Below are positions 1 through 7,200 of a stretch of 17,286 nt of DNA, piece after piece; the stretch's first letter is position 1, and each line of letters starts with the position of its first letter. Source of the stretch: an uncultured Alphaproteobacteria bacterium. GTDB lineage: Bacteria; Pseudomonadota; Alphaproteobacteria; RUG11792. The stretch covers positions 1 to 17,286 of the forward strand of contig CAJOOW010000079.1 of NCBI GenBank assembly GCA_905236375.1, given 5' to 3'. The position numbers and the translations under genes are program-made. The notes beneath the pieces are model-generated. The model was given only the letters and a program-made list of their open reading frames with translations, ran no database searches and had not been told where the DNA came from.

Positions 1-999
1 GGACAAGAATCGAAAGAACAAAATTCGCCTTTTCAACAAAATCAGCATCAAATTTTGAATTTTAAAGAAAAGAGATACCAAAGGCGAAATAAGGAAGAGA
101 GCAAGCAATTTGAAAGCATCTGGGTATATAAACCTGAGAAGCAGCAACCAGAAAAGCAATCTGATTTTACTACAAAAGAACAGGCAATTAGTATGCAAAA
201 GGATGAACAACATGATGACAAAAGCAAGCAAAGTCTCTCAGGAAAAGGGCCTTCGTTTGGCATCACAAAAAAAGAAGAAGCAAAGAACAAAAATGAGCAG
301 AAGTTTGAAGGACCAAAGGAAACAGCAGTAGAAATTACATCCGATGAAATGAAACCGACTAAAGATTCATCTACAAGCGAAATAGAAGGCACCCAACAAA
401 AGCCACAAATAATACACCAATATAAAATCGAAGGGAAACCTCTGCCAAAAAGCCTTGCAATAACGGCGCAAGATATAAGTCAACCAGTATCTTATACAGC
501 TGAGAAAGTTGTTGAAAAAAAGGAAGATAAAACAAACATACCAGAAGAAGAAAAAGCGCGATTAGATCAGCACAAAAATAAAGAGGAGAACCCAACCAAT
601 TCAAAAACTAGTTCAACTGAAACTAAAAAAGAAAAGGGTTCAGATCTAGAAATTAAATCTAAAGAAGATATACGAAAACAATTGGAAAAAACTGAAAAGA
701 ACAGAAAAAAAAGAGCTAAACGAATTGCAAAAAGAAGCAACAGATCTAGTCATTTGACAAAACAAGCTCAAGTTGAAAAGCATGATCACTCAGAAGAATC
801 CACCCATAGTCATCATGATCAAGAAGAAGGAACATCAATACCCCTGCAGGAAATGCCAAAGCAAGAAGCGACAGAAGTTGCTAGAACACTCGATCACGCT
901 GGTCTCGAAGAAGAAAATTGTTGTTTCTTATGTCTTATGTATCCGTGCTATATTTTAGGAAATTGTGTTACACCAAAAGGTATTTTTTATGCAAACTGA
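1..999 (+). CDS. Charged low-complexity protein with Cys-rich tail (5'-truncated)
   Basis: The frame is open from base 1 with no stop, so this is the C-terminal 332 residues of a gene that begins outside the window; a TTG at 55 is not a credible start. The family is not recognised. Most of the visible chain is rich in Lys, Glu, Gln, Ser and Thr and should be disordered. Numbering from base 1, K233-R248 is a strongly basic cluster, H261-H272 is a His-rich patch (six His in twelve residues), and the last 30 residues turn hydrophobic with five cysteines at 307, 308, 311, 316 and 322. No signal peptide can be judged because the N-terminus is missing. It could be a secreted effector or surface protein of a host-associated bacterium, but that is inference from composition only. 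Confidence 0.75.
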   Translation, partial: GQESKEQNSPFQQNQHQILNFKEKRYQRRNKEESKQFESIWVYKPEKQQPEKQSDFTTKEQAISMQKDEQHDDKSKQSLSGKGPSFGITKKEEAKNKNEQKFEGPKETAVEITSDEMKPTKDSSTSEIEGTQQKPQIIHQYKIEGKPLPKSLAITAQDISQPVSYTAEKVVEKKEDKTNIPEEEKARLDQHKNKEENPTNSKTSSTETKKEKGSDLEIKSKEDIRKQLEKTEKNRKKRAKRIAKRSNRSSHLTKQAQVEKHDHSEESTHSHHDQEEGTSIPLQEMPKQEATEVARTLDHAGLEEENCCFLCLMYPCYILGNCVTPKGIFYAN

Positions 1000-1007
1000 A
1001 TTTTTCT

Positions 1008-1038
1008 TTAACAGGCGAGCCCTATTTTCTGTTATCAT
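1008..1038 (+). promoter_or_regulatory. Possible promoter for the aroK-like/recR unit
   Basis: TTAACA at 1008-1013 differs from the -35 consensus by one base, and TATCAT at 1033-1038 resembles a -10 box. The 19-base spacer is longer than optimal, so this is only a candidate. It lies in the 118-base gap between the left-edge gene and the start codon at 1118. A small inverted repeat (TAACAG at 1009-1014 and CTGTTA at 1029-1034) overlaps both boxes. Confidence 0.3.
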
Positions 1039-1117
1039 CTATGCATGCAGTTCAAATCATAAAACAGAACTGGCATTGTTTTTGGCCTTAAAGTAAATTT
1101 GGAGATAAAAAGAAATA

Positions 1118-1735
1118 ATGACTGACAACTCAGAAAATCTTAAAACACCATCTAGACCGCCTTCTCCCCTTGTAAGCTTCATGCCACCAAAACCAGTTGT
1201 GTTGGTGGGGCTTATGGGATGCGGAAAGACAAGCATTGGAAAAAGACTTGCAAAAAGGTTTGATTTGCCATTTTGTGACTCTGATCAAGAGGTAGAAGAA
1301 GCCGCTGGATGTGCTATTGGAGAAATTGATTCAGTTTTTGGAGATGGCTCTCTGGAAAAGGGAGAATTCAAAGTAATATCAAGACTACTAAATCAACAGG
1401 TTCAAGTTATTGCGACAGGATGTCTTTCGTTTACATATGAAAAAACAAGAAAACTTATAAAAGAAAAAGCTATTTCAGTTTGGCTTAAAGCTGATTTACA
1501 AACTCTTTATACTAGAGTTTCAGGCAGAAAGGACCGCCCTCTTCTTGAACCAGGAAAAGAAGAAGAAATTCTGACACAAATGATGAATGATTATTATCCC
1601 ATATTTGAAGAATCAGATGTCAGCGTTCAAACATACGATGAGCCAGCAAATATCACTGTAGATCGTGTTATCATTGCAATGAGCGAATTCATAAAATCTA
1701 ATTATCCAGATTACCATGTATTGAAATCTGTATAA
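1118..1735 (+). CDS. aroK: Shikimate-kinase-fold protein with altered substrate site (AroK-like)
   Basis: A 205-residue P-loop kinase of the AroK family, which normally phosphorylates shikimate at O3 in chorismate synthesis. The Walker A motif is intact (G31-T38, GLMGCGKT), as are the acidic pair after strand 2 (D54-S-D56) and the lid arginine R140 in DRPLL. A Pro-rich extension of about 25 residues precedes the P-loop, as in many alphaproteobacterial AroK proteins. Aligned by eye to known shikimate kinases, the substrate-binding Arg of the FR motif is Glu (E80), the GGG motif reads G101-C-L, and the Arg before the conserved Pro (P161) is Tyr (Y159). Fold and ATP binding look preserved but the shikimate pocket does not, so the real substrate may differ. 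The symbol marks the family, not proven activity. A GGAG lies 13 bases before the ATG. recR follows after 3 bases. Confidence 0.75.
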   Translation: MTDNSENLKTPSRPPSPLVSFMPPKPVVLVGLMGCGKTSIGKRLAKRFDLPFCDSDQEVEEAAGCAIGEIDSVFGDGSLEKGEFKVISRLLNQQVQVIATGCLSFTYEKTRKLIKEKAISVWLKADLQTLYTRVSGRKDRPLLEPGKEEEILTQMMNDYYPIFEESDVSVQTYDEPANITVDRVIIAMSEFIKSNYPDYHVLKSV

Positions 1736-1738
1736 AAC

Positions 1739-2338
1739 ATGGCGGAAAACGGAGAAATAGAACAACTTGTATCTTATTTTAGTCGGCTGCCTGGAATGGG
1801 AAGCCGTTCTGCTCTTAGAATTGTTTTGCATTTATTGCGAAAAAAAGATACTGTAATGAATTCAATCATAAATTCTCTACAAGCAGTCTATAAAGATGCA
1901 AAGATCTGTGAAATCTGTGGAAATGTCGACGTACAAACTCCTTGTTCAATATGCTCAGATAAAAGAAGAGATTCTTCCAAAATTTGTGTGGTTGCTGATA
2001 TTGCAGATTTATGGTCTATAGAAAAAGCTAATTTTTATTCAGGTCTTTATCATGTCCTAGGCAATAAACTATCAGCTGTGGATGGTATTACTCCGGATGA
2101 TTTGAATATATCTGGACTTTGCGAAAGGATAAAAAACTCTGACTCCATAAAAGAAGTAATTTTGGCACTTAGCGCTGATATTGATGGTCAAACAACTTTA
2201 TTTTTCATAAAAGATAGAATTGCAAATTTCAATATAAAGATTACAACATTATCACAAGGTGTGCCAATTGGCAGTGATCTTGAGTATTTAGATAACGGGA
2301 CAATTGTAGCTGCATTTGCACAACGAAGAGAAATCTAG
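1739..2338 (+). CDS. recR: Recombination mediator RecR
   Basis: RecR acts with RecO (and RecF) to load RecA on SSB-coated single-stranded DNA in gap repair. The 199 residues match the family length and layout. The N-terminal helix-hairpin-helix shows LPGMGSRSA (about 17-25). The zinc finger is C57-x2-C60 with a second pair, C69-x2-C72. The Toprim domain begins at KICVVAD (81-87) and runs through YHVLG and DGITPDDL to the C-terminal GVPIGSDLEYLDNGT. The alphaproteobacterial-type DGQTT segment is present. One oddity is Ala at residue 86, where most RecR proteins have Glu in the first Toprim motif. It starts 3 bases after the aroK-like stop and is probably cotranscribed. Its stop is 7 bases from the stop of the convergent symporter gene. 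Confidence 0.93.
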   Translation: MAENGEIEQLVSYFSRLPGMGSRSALRIVLHLLRKKDTVMNSIINSLQAVYKDAKICEICGNVDVQTPCSICSDKRRDSSKICVVADIADLWSIEKANFYSGLYHVLGNKLSAVDGITPDDLNISGLCERIKNSDSIKEVILALSADIDGQTTLFFIKDRIANFNIKITTLSQGVPIGSDLEYLDNGTIVAAFAQRREI

Positions 2339-2345
2339 AATTTTT

Positions 2346-3509
2346 TCAGTCTTTTAATTTACCAACGATTCTATCAAAAATTATGGCCATAGTTCCATTT
2401 CCTGCGACATTACATGAAGTTATTATTGGGTCAAAAAGAATGTATAAAGCTGTAACCAAAGCTAGCATATCAGCATTTAACCCAAGATAATTTTGCATTA
2501 TTGGCAGCATAACCAGAACCCCGCCTCCAGGAATAGCTGCTACTGCAAATTTAGCCAACATAAAATGAAAAGCAAAAACTATATACGTGCCGATAGAAGG
2601 CATTCCCATTCCAAATGACATCATTACTGTTAATGCCATCATAGGAATAAAGAAACAGTCTCCAACGAGGTGAATATTGACAGTTGAAGGGATAATGATC
2701 CCTGCATTAATTTTTTCGTTAACATTTTGCTCAGCGGCTTTTATTGAAAGAGGCAAAGCAGCGGCACTTGACATAGAACCAAATGCTGTAACTATGGCCG
2801 GCAATATATTCTTTATATAACCAATCACTTTTTTGATTCTTAATCGCGATAGAATTAAAAGTTCAGTAATGATCAATCCATATGCTGAAATTATAAAAGT
2901 TAAAAGCACAGGAAGATATTTCTCTATAATGGCAGATAAAATGCCATCTGCTTGTAACTTCAAAGTCGTCCCTATTATAAACAAAGGCATAATCGGCAAA
3001 AGACACTTAAAGAAGAGCTTCGCAAACCAATCCAGTTTCCGAGAAATCTTCTCAGAAATATCTTGCTTCAAAATTCCAAAAGTTAATCCCAAAATCACTC
3101 CAGAAAACAAGGCTATATCATTAGATACTAATTGCTTAATTTGAATCGTAAATGCCGGAATCAGATTTGAATCTTGCTGCGTCACATTGCTAAGATTCCA
3201 ATCTCCTCGTAAAAATATATTTGATGTTGCATATGAAAGCATTGTGTTCATGAAATTCGAACAGCATATGAGCGGAATGATTATTATGATATATTTCATA
3301 GCTTTAGCGCCAAGTCTCGAAATTGAACTAAAAACAAGCGAAAAAATAACAAACGGCAAAAAGAAAATTAACAAATCTTTAATTGTTAGACTTAATGCAT
3401 ATGCTATTTGTTCGAATCGCAAAGGTAGTTTAGATTCAAACAGGATTGAAAAAAGCAGCGCACTTATAAAGATTATTGGCAATATGAAACTTTTTATCTT
3501 TGAATTCAT
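2346..3509 (-). CDS. Dicarboxylate/amino acid:cation symporter (DAACS/SDF family)
   Basis: A 387-residue inner-membrane transporter of the sodium/proton-coupled glutamate, aspartate or C4-dicarboxylate family (GltP/DctA fold). It shows multiple hydrophobic helices and the family's signature segments. The Ser-rich re-entrant loop is GSMSSAAALPLS (about 250). The unwound TM7 segment reads NIHLVGD where the family usually has NMDGT. The second hairpin is AIPGGGVLVMLP, and the TM8 substrate segment contains DP-x3-SCNVAGNG. The substituted NMDGT motif and the DP in place of the usual DRxRT leave the substrate open. The ATG has a clear AGGAG site 9 bases upstream. In a host-associated cell it would be a candidate importer of host amino or dicarboxylic acids; that role is inference. 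Confidence 0.88.
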   Translation of the reverse strand: MNSKIKSFILPIIFISALLFSILFESKLPLRFEQIAYALSLTIKDLLIFFLPFVIFSLVFSSISRLGAKAMKYIIIIIPLICCSNFMNTMLSYATSNIFLRGDWNLSNVTQQDSNLIPAFTIQIKQLVSNDIALFSGVILGLTFGILKQDISEKISRKLDWFAKLFFKCLLPIMPLFIIGTTLKLQADGILSAIIEKYLPVLLTFIISAYGLIITELLILSRLRIKKVIGYIKNILPAIVTAFGSMSSAAALPLSIKAAEQNVNEKINAGIIIPSTVNIHLVGDCFFIPMMALTVMMSFGMGMPSIGTYIVFAFHFMLAKFAVAAIPGGGVLVMLPIMQNYLGLNADMLALVTALYILFDPIITSCNVAGNGTMAIIFDRIVGKLKD

Positions 3510-3609
3510 TTTCCTTATCTCCTGCCTTTAAATCTTCCTCCAGATACATAATAGAATATCATATTCGGGAAATTCTGTGTACTGTTTTGAATCACTGTTT
3601 TTTAATATA

Positions 3610-3656
3610 GCTCTTCAAATAGAGCAAGAGCCTCATCGAGTTAAATGAGAGGCTCT
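3610..3656 (-). terminator. Tandem stem-loops downstream of rpsI
   Basis: Two adjacent hairpins lie between the rpsI stop and the symporter gene. One pairs GCTCT (3610-3614) with AGAGC (3621-3625). The other pairs AGAGCCTC (3627-3634) with GAGGCTCT (3649-3656). The 8-bp GC-rich stem is the more stable. Neither has a perfect U-run directly after it on the minus strand, so termination or RNA 3'-end protection after rpsI is inferred from position. The spacer 3510-3609 should hold the symporter promoter, but no convincing -35/-10 pair was found there. Confidence 0.45.
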
Positions 3657-3694
3657 CAATCATATTTGTTTTTAGAATTTTTATTTTATAACGA

Positions 3695-4159
3695 TTATCT
3701 CTTAGAGAATTGGAATCTTCTTCTAGCCTTCCTTCGGCCATACTTCTTTCTTTCAACGACTCTTGAATCTCTCGTTAAGAATCCAACTTGTTTTAAAATT
3801 TTATGCAGTTCTGGCTCGAATGCGTCAAGAGCTTTGCTTATACCATGTTTAACAGCTCCAGCTTGACCTGACAAACCTCCGCCTGTAACAGTGCAGAAAA
3901 CGTCATACTGCCCTTCCCTATTCGCCACAGAAAATGGCTGAGATATTAACATTCTCAAAACAGCTCTTGAGAAATATTCACTCTGATCCTTTCCGTTTAT
4001 GAGAATTTTGCCAGTTCCTGGCTTAATCCAAACTCTAGAAATGGAGTTTTTCCTTTTTCCCGTAGCATATGCTCTTCCATAAGCATCTAGCTTCTGTTCT
4101 CTTTTAACTGGTTCATTCGTCCCGTCAACAGGAGAATTAACTTTATTTTCTTCAATCAT
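3695..4159 (-). CDS. rpsI: 30S ribosomal protein uS9 (RpsI)
   Basis: Small-subunit protein S9, whose C-terminal tail reaches the P-site tRNA. The 154-residue chain has an acidic N-terminal extension of about 28 residues, common in alphaproteobacteria. The body follows: [15 protein letters not shown], then [21 protein letters not shown] and the basic C-terminus ending [11 protein letters not shown]. The terminal Arg is the universally conserved residue. Its ATG overlaps the rplM stop by four bases (ATGA), so the two genes are translationally coupled, the standard bacterial rplM-rpsI arrangement. The C-terminal motif makes the identification certain. Confidence 0.97.
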   Translation of the reverse strand: MIEENKVNSPVDGTNEPVKREQKLDAYGRAYATGKRKNSISRVWIKPGTGKILINGKDQSEYFSRAVLRMLISQPFSVANREGQYDVFCTVTGGGLSGQAGAVKHGISKALDAFEPELHKILKQVGFLTRDSRVVERKKYGRRKARRRFQFSKR

Positions 4160-4626
4160 CGACTTACCTTTCGGCTATTTTTTCTATTAAGTTTAGACAC
4201 ATCCAGAATTTCTGGATTTTGAGCTCCATGCGGATGTTCTGATCCTTTGTAAACCTTTAATTTCGAAAGTATCGAACGGCTTAGAGGGCCATTTGACATC
4301 ATTCTCTTAACCGCATTCTTGACCATTCTATCCGAACGTGGCTCTTCCATCAACTGCTTCATCGAACGATGTTTAATCCCCCCAGGATATCCTGTGTGCC
4401 AATAATATTTTTTAGCATCCAACTTTTTCCCAGTTAGAGCTATTTTATCGGCATTTATAACAATAACATTATCTCCACAATCAGCATTTGGAGTAAAATA
4501 AGGCTTATTTTTTCCTCGAAGAATATTAGCGATTATAACCGCCATTCTTCCAAGGACGAGCCCCTCTGCGTCGATAAGAATCCACTTCTTTTTGACGTCT
4601 GAAGACCTCATAAAGGACGTACTCAT
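4156..4626 (-). CDS. rplM: 50S ribosomal protein uL13 (RplM)
   Basis: Large-subunit protein L13, an early assembly protein that binds 23S rRNA. The 156 residues fit the family. Visible signatures are [17 protein letters not shown] (about 13-29), the loop [43 protein letters not shown] and a C-terminal [14 protein letters not shown] segment. It is the promoter-proximal gene of the rplM-rpsI unit, with a near-consensus promoter about 30 bases before the start codon. A double AGGATAGGAT element directly precedes the ATG as ribosome binding site. The C-terminus ends in the four-base overlap with rpsI. Confidence 0.97.
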   Translation of the reverse strand: MSTSFMRSSDVKKKWILIDAEGLVLGRMAVIIANILRGKNKPYFTPNADCGDNVIVINADKIALTGKKLDAKKYYWHTGYPGGIKHRSMKQLMEEPRSDRMVKNAVKRMMSNGPLSRSILSKLKVYKGSEHPHGAQNPEILDVSKLNRKNSRKVSR

Positions 4627-4655
4627 ATCCTATCCTAAAAACAAAAATCTAAGGA

Positions 4656-4684
4656 ATTTTAGCACGTTCAATCACCTATGTCAA
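4656..4684 (-). promoter_or_regulatory. Sigma-70-type promoter of rplM-rpsI
   Basis: On the minus strand, a perfect -35 TTGACA (4684-4679) is followed after exactly 17 bases by TAAAAT (4661-4656), one mismatch from the -10 consensus. Transcription would start near 4649-4650, giving a leader of roughly 23 bases before the rplM ATG at 4626. It is the best promoter in the window and fits a highly expressed ribosomal operon. Confidence 0.85.
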
Positions 4685-4715
4685 TTGTGTTGTTTTTTGA
4701 AATTTGCTTTCGCTT

Positions 4716-4761
4716 TCAAAAAATTTTCTTAGATCGAAGTTTAGGCATAAATACCTCCTTT
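4716..4761 (-). other. Ten-codon ORF behind a perfect Shine-Dalgarno
   Basis: On the minus strand the sequence AAAGGAGGT (4761-4753) precedes an ATG at 4748 by 4 bases. The reading frame encodes MPKLRSKKIF and stops at a TGA around 4716-4718. A run of six T just before the stop means a one-base slip would extend it by about a dozen basic residues. It sits upstream of the rplM promoter. It may be a leader peptide, the remnant of a decayed gene, or chance; no promoter was found for it. Confidence 0.25.
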
Positions 4762-4821
4762 GAATTTTATGGAAATGCTTTAAAAAGAACATTGTTATTA
4801 AACATTTGTTCTAACTTAAGC

Positions 4822-4852
4822 TTAAAATTTGTTGAGAACGTGGATATATAAT
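4822..4852 (+). promoter_or_regulatory. Promoter with consensus -10 before the exported-protein gene
   Basis: A perfect TATAAT at 4847-4852 lies about 42 bases before the ATG at 4895. The -35 region is weak, TTAAAA at 4822-4827 with a 19-base spacer. The expected transcription start near 4859 lies downstream of the in-frame TTG at 4829, which argues that the gene starts at 4895. Confidence 0.55.
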
Positions 4853-4894
4853 GATAGAATCCTGCTCAAGAAATTTTTGAAATATAAAATTACT

Positions 4895-5422
4895 ATGTTG
4901 AAGCTTCTTTTTGTATCTCTCGTTTTTTCTATAATTTGTTACAATTTATCATCTTATTCTCAAGAACATACCTTTATATCCCGCTATGAACCCCTAAAGG
5001 GCCGTGAAATAACTTCTAATCCAGGTAGTGTTTCTTCAATGGCTAGGATGGAGAGGCCAAGATCACAAAAGCAACGTCAGCCAAGAAAATTTTTTCATTA
5101 TACCCCCAAAACTGATAGCCAAACGGATTCCAATCAAACGAAATCCGAAGCCTTGAATTCTCAATCAGAGCTAGAACTGCCAGAAAATGCGAATTTATAT
5201 AAAGAAAATCAGGAATTAATTGGCGAAGAAGCGCAGCAAAAGGCATTGGCAGCTGAACTTATAAAAAGATTCTACGAAATCTATATCGAAGCAGAGAAAG
5301 AAATAATAGATGAATTCAAAACTGAGCCTGAGTATTTATCGGAATCTGATAAGGCTGAAACTCTGAAAGCAGCATTACAATCTGCGTCGTGGCTTAATTC
5401 ATATTTTGCTGATGATCTCTAA
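4895..5422 (+). CDS. Exported protein of unknown function
   Basis: I do not recognise this family. The chosen ATG gives 175 residues and puts a Sec-type signal peptide first: a Lys, a hydrophobic core (LLFVSLVFSIICYNL), then SSYS with a likely cut before QEH. The open frame extends back to a TTG at 4829, but that would bury the signal sequence and precede the likely transcription start. The mature part begins with a basic, Pro/Arg/Gln-rich stretch, passes through a polar linker and ends in a probably helical, acidic domain from LIKRFYEIYIEAEKE to the C-terminus. No lipobox is evident. The gene lies 65 bases upstream of skp, in the same direction as skp-lpxD, so a role in the periplasm or envelope is plausible from location only. 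Confidence 0.7.
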   Translation: MLKLLFVSLVFSIICYNLSSYSQEHTFISRYEPLKGREITSNPGSVSSMARMERPRSQKQRQPRKFFHYTPKTDSQTDSNQTKSEALNSQSELELPENANLYKENQELIGEEAQQKALAAELIKRFYEIYIEAEKEIIDEFKTEPEYLSESDKAETLKAALQSASWLNSYFADDL

Positions 5423-5487
5423 CTTTTCTGTACTATTTTTGCGATAAATTGTATCATTGTTCGGATAGGTAAGATAGAGATCGCAGA

Positions 5488-6096
5488 ATGTATTATCCAA
5501 AACGCCAGAGAAATCTGATTTTATGTGTTTTCGCAATTTGTGCTTTTATAACGACGATTATAATAGTTAATTGTTTCTCTGATGAAAATTCAGACATTAA
5601 GCAAATGAAGTTTGATGTAACAAGAATAGGAGTTCTTGATGGGGAAAGATTGAAAGCCGAAGCTCTGTGTTTTAAATCACATGAGAAAGTTGCTGATATG
5701 GTCTCCGAATTGTTGGTGAAGATCCGTCAGACCTCTGATTCCATGAAAAATTCATATGATGAAGTGAAAAAGAATAAAAAGCTATCTCGAACAAAACGAA
5801 ATTCAGAGCTCGCTAAGATCGAAGCAAAATGGAATACGGATTCAAAGAAATATAATGCAGAAATGCAGAGGATCAAAAATCTCGACATGAAACTAACAGA
5901 ATTCATCCAAAATAAATTAAATCAAGCAATTGATGATGTTGCAAGAGCCGCCAGCTTGGCTATCGTCATCAACAAGGGATCGAGAGAAATGATCAATGTT
6001 TTTTATAATTCCAAAAATATCGATATAACGGATTTGATAGTGAAGAAACTCGATGAGTCTATTCCAAATATTGATTTGAAGGAGCTTGAAAAATGA
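5488..6096 (+). CDS. skp: Skp/OmpH-family periplasmic chaperone
   Basis: Skp-type chaperones trap unfolded outer-membrane proteins in the periplasm on the way to the BAM complex. The 202 residues show an N-terminal hydrophobic segment (about 9-28) that serves as signal peptide or membrane anchor, then the family's first strand (RIGVLDGERLKAE), a long charged coiled-coil region rich in Lys and Glu, and a C-terminal strand region (ARAASLAIVINKG, then NSKNIDITDLIVKKLDE) typical of OmpH. It is somewhat longer than the usual 160-180 residues. Its stop overlaps the lpxD start by four bases (ATGA), the order skp-lpxD seen in many proteobacteria. bamA, which often precedes skp, is absent here. Confidence 0.85.
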   Translation: MYYPKRQRNLILCVFAICAFITTIIIVNCFSDENSDIKQMKFDVTRIGVLDGERLKAEALCFKSHEKVADMVSELLVKIRQTSDSMKNSYDEVKKNKKLSRTKRNSELAKIEAKWNTDSKKYNAEMQRIKNLDMKLTEFIQNKLNQAIDDVARAASLAIVINKGSREMINVFYNSKNIDITDLIVKKLDESIPNIDLKELEK

Positions 6097-7169
6097 TCGA
6101 TAAAAGATTTTTTGATAAAAAGGCATTTATAACGATTGGTGAGATTTGCGACTTGCTTTCTATCAAGTTGCCCGAAAACATCTTAAAAAATAAGAAGATT
6201 TATGACATAGCCAAAATAGATAATGCGACTGATTCTGATATAACTTTTTTTCACAATTCAAAATATGCAGATGATTTGTCAAAGACCAAGGCTTATGCTT
6301 GTGTTGTTTCAAAAGGCCATGCTGATTTAGTTCCAAAAGGAACAATTGCATTGATTGTCGATGAACCTTATTTAGCTCATGCAATCTTGCTAAAAGCTTT
6401 TTATTCGATCAAAAGAAAACTCAAAAAATCGTATATTTCGAAAAAAGCCTCAATTGCTAAGAATGCCGTTATTGAAGAAGGCTGTCGTATTTCCGATTTT
6501 GCGTCCATTTCAGATGGGGCAATAATAAGAAAGGGAACATTCATTGGAAGCAATGTAACTATTCTTGAGGGAGTCGAAATTGGCGAAAATTCGCATGTTG
6601 AGTCAAACGTAACTATTGGATTTGCAGCTATTGGAAAATCGGCTTATATCAAAACAGGCGCGAGAATTGGCCAGCAAGGATTTGGATTTCACGTTGGGAA
6701 AATTGGAATAGCAGATGTTTTGCAAATTGGTCGAGTTATTATTGGAGAAGATGTTCAAATAGGAGCAAATTGCACTATTGATCGAGGAAGTATGAGTGAT
6801 ACGAAAATTGGGAATCATTGCCGGATCGACAATTTGGTTCATATTGCTCACAACGTCGAAATTGGCGATTATTGCGTTATCGCTGCTCAAACAGGAATTG
6901 CTGGAAGCACAAAGATTGGAAGTCAGTGTTTCTTCGGAGGGCAAGTTGGAATTGCTGGTCATATAACAATTGGCGATAAAGTGACATTTGCGGCAAAAAC
7001 AGGAGTAATGAGAGATACTCCTTCTGGAAGCAAGATGGCTGGAATTCCAGCTGTTAATATTATGAATTGGCATCGCCAAACCATAGCTCTTCAAAAACTT
7101 ATTGAGGCAAGAAATAAGATTCAGCCGAAGGGATTTTGGGATAAGTTAAAGTTGATTTTCAAAAAATAA
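6093..7169 (+). CDS. lpxD: UDP-3-O-acylglucosamine N-acyltransferase LpxD
   Basis: LpxD transfers a 3-hydroxyacyl chain from acyl carrier protein to the 2-amino group of UDP-3-O-acylglucosamine, the third step of lipid A synthesis. The 358-residue length is typical. An N-terminal uridine-binding domain (about 1-110) includes the segment DSDITFFHNSKY. A left-handed beta-helix of hexapeptide repeats (about 115-320) carries GQQGFGFH, TIDRGSMSDTKIGNHCRIDN and the two family histidines, H253 in HIAHNV and H290 in GIAGHITIG. A C-terminal helix closes the protein. Translation is coupled to skp by a four-base overlap, with GGAG at 6081-6084. Its presence shows that the organism makes lipid A. Confidence 0.96.
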   Translation: MIDKRFFDKKAFITIGEICDLLSIKLPENILKNKKIYDIAKIDNATDSDITFFHNSKYADDLSKTKAYACVVSKGHADLVPKGTIALIVDEPYLAHAILLKAFYSIKRKLKKSYISKKASIAKNAVIEEGCRISDFASISDGAIIRKGTFIGSNVTILEGVEIGENSHVESNVTIGFAAIGKSAYIKTGARIGQQGFGFHVGKIGIADVLQIGRVIIGEDVQIGANCTIDRGSMSDTKIGNHCRIDNLVHIAHNVEIGDYCVIAAQTGIAGSTKIGSQCFFGGQVGIAGHITIGDKVTFAAKTGVMRDTPSGSKMAGIPAVNIMNWHRQTIALQKLIEARNKIQPKGFWDKLKLIFKK

Positions 7170-7196
7170 TTTTAGGGGACAAAACGTCCCCTAAAA
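7170..7196. terminator. Bidirectional terminator between lpxD and the BspA-like gene
   Basis: The 31 bases between the two convergent stop codons hold a perfect 11-bp stem (7170-7180 with 7186-7196) around a 5-base AAAAC loop, containing GGGGAC/GTCCCC. On the minus strand the stem is followed by a U-rich tract (TTATTTTTT), so termination should be more efficient for the BspA-like gene. On the plus strand the U-tract is poor. Confidence 0.85.
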
Positions 7197-7200
7197 ATCT

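Noticed and set aside
1048..1082. Hairpin as terminator between the left-edge gene and the aroK-like gene
   Set aside because: The stems (CAGTTC/GAACTG and AAAACA/TGTTTT) are short and mutually exclusive, and the T-run does not follow the first stem directly.
4829..4894. TTG at 4829 as start of the exported-protein gene
   Set aside because: It precedes the consensus -10 box at 4847-4852 and adds 22 residues in front of a clean signal peptide starting at 4895.
6603..7094. 163-codon open frame on the minus strand inside lpxD
   Set aside because: It mirrors the hexapeptide-repeat codon pattern of lpxD on the other strand, has low-complexity Ser/Asn-rich content and no ribosome site.
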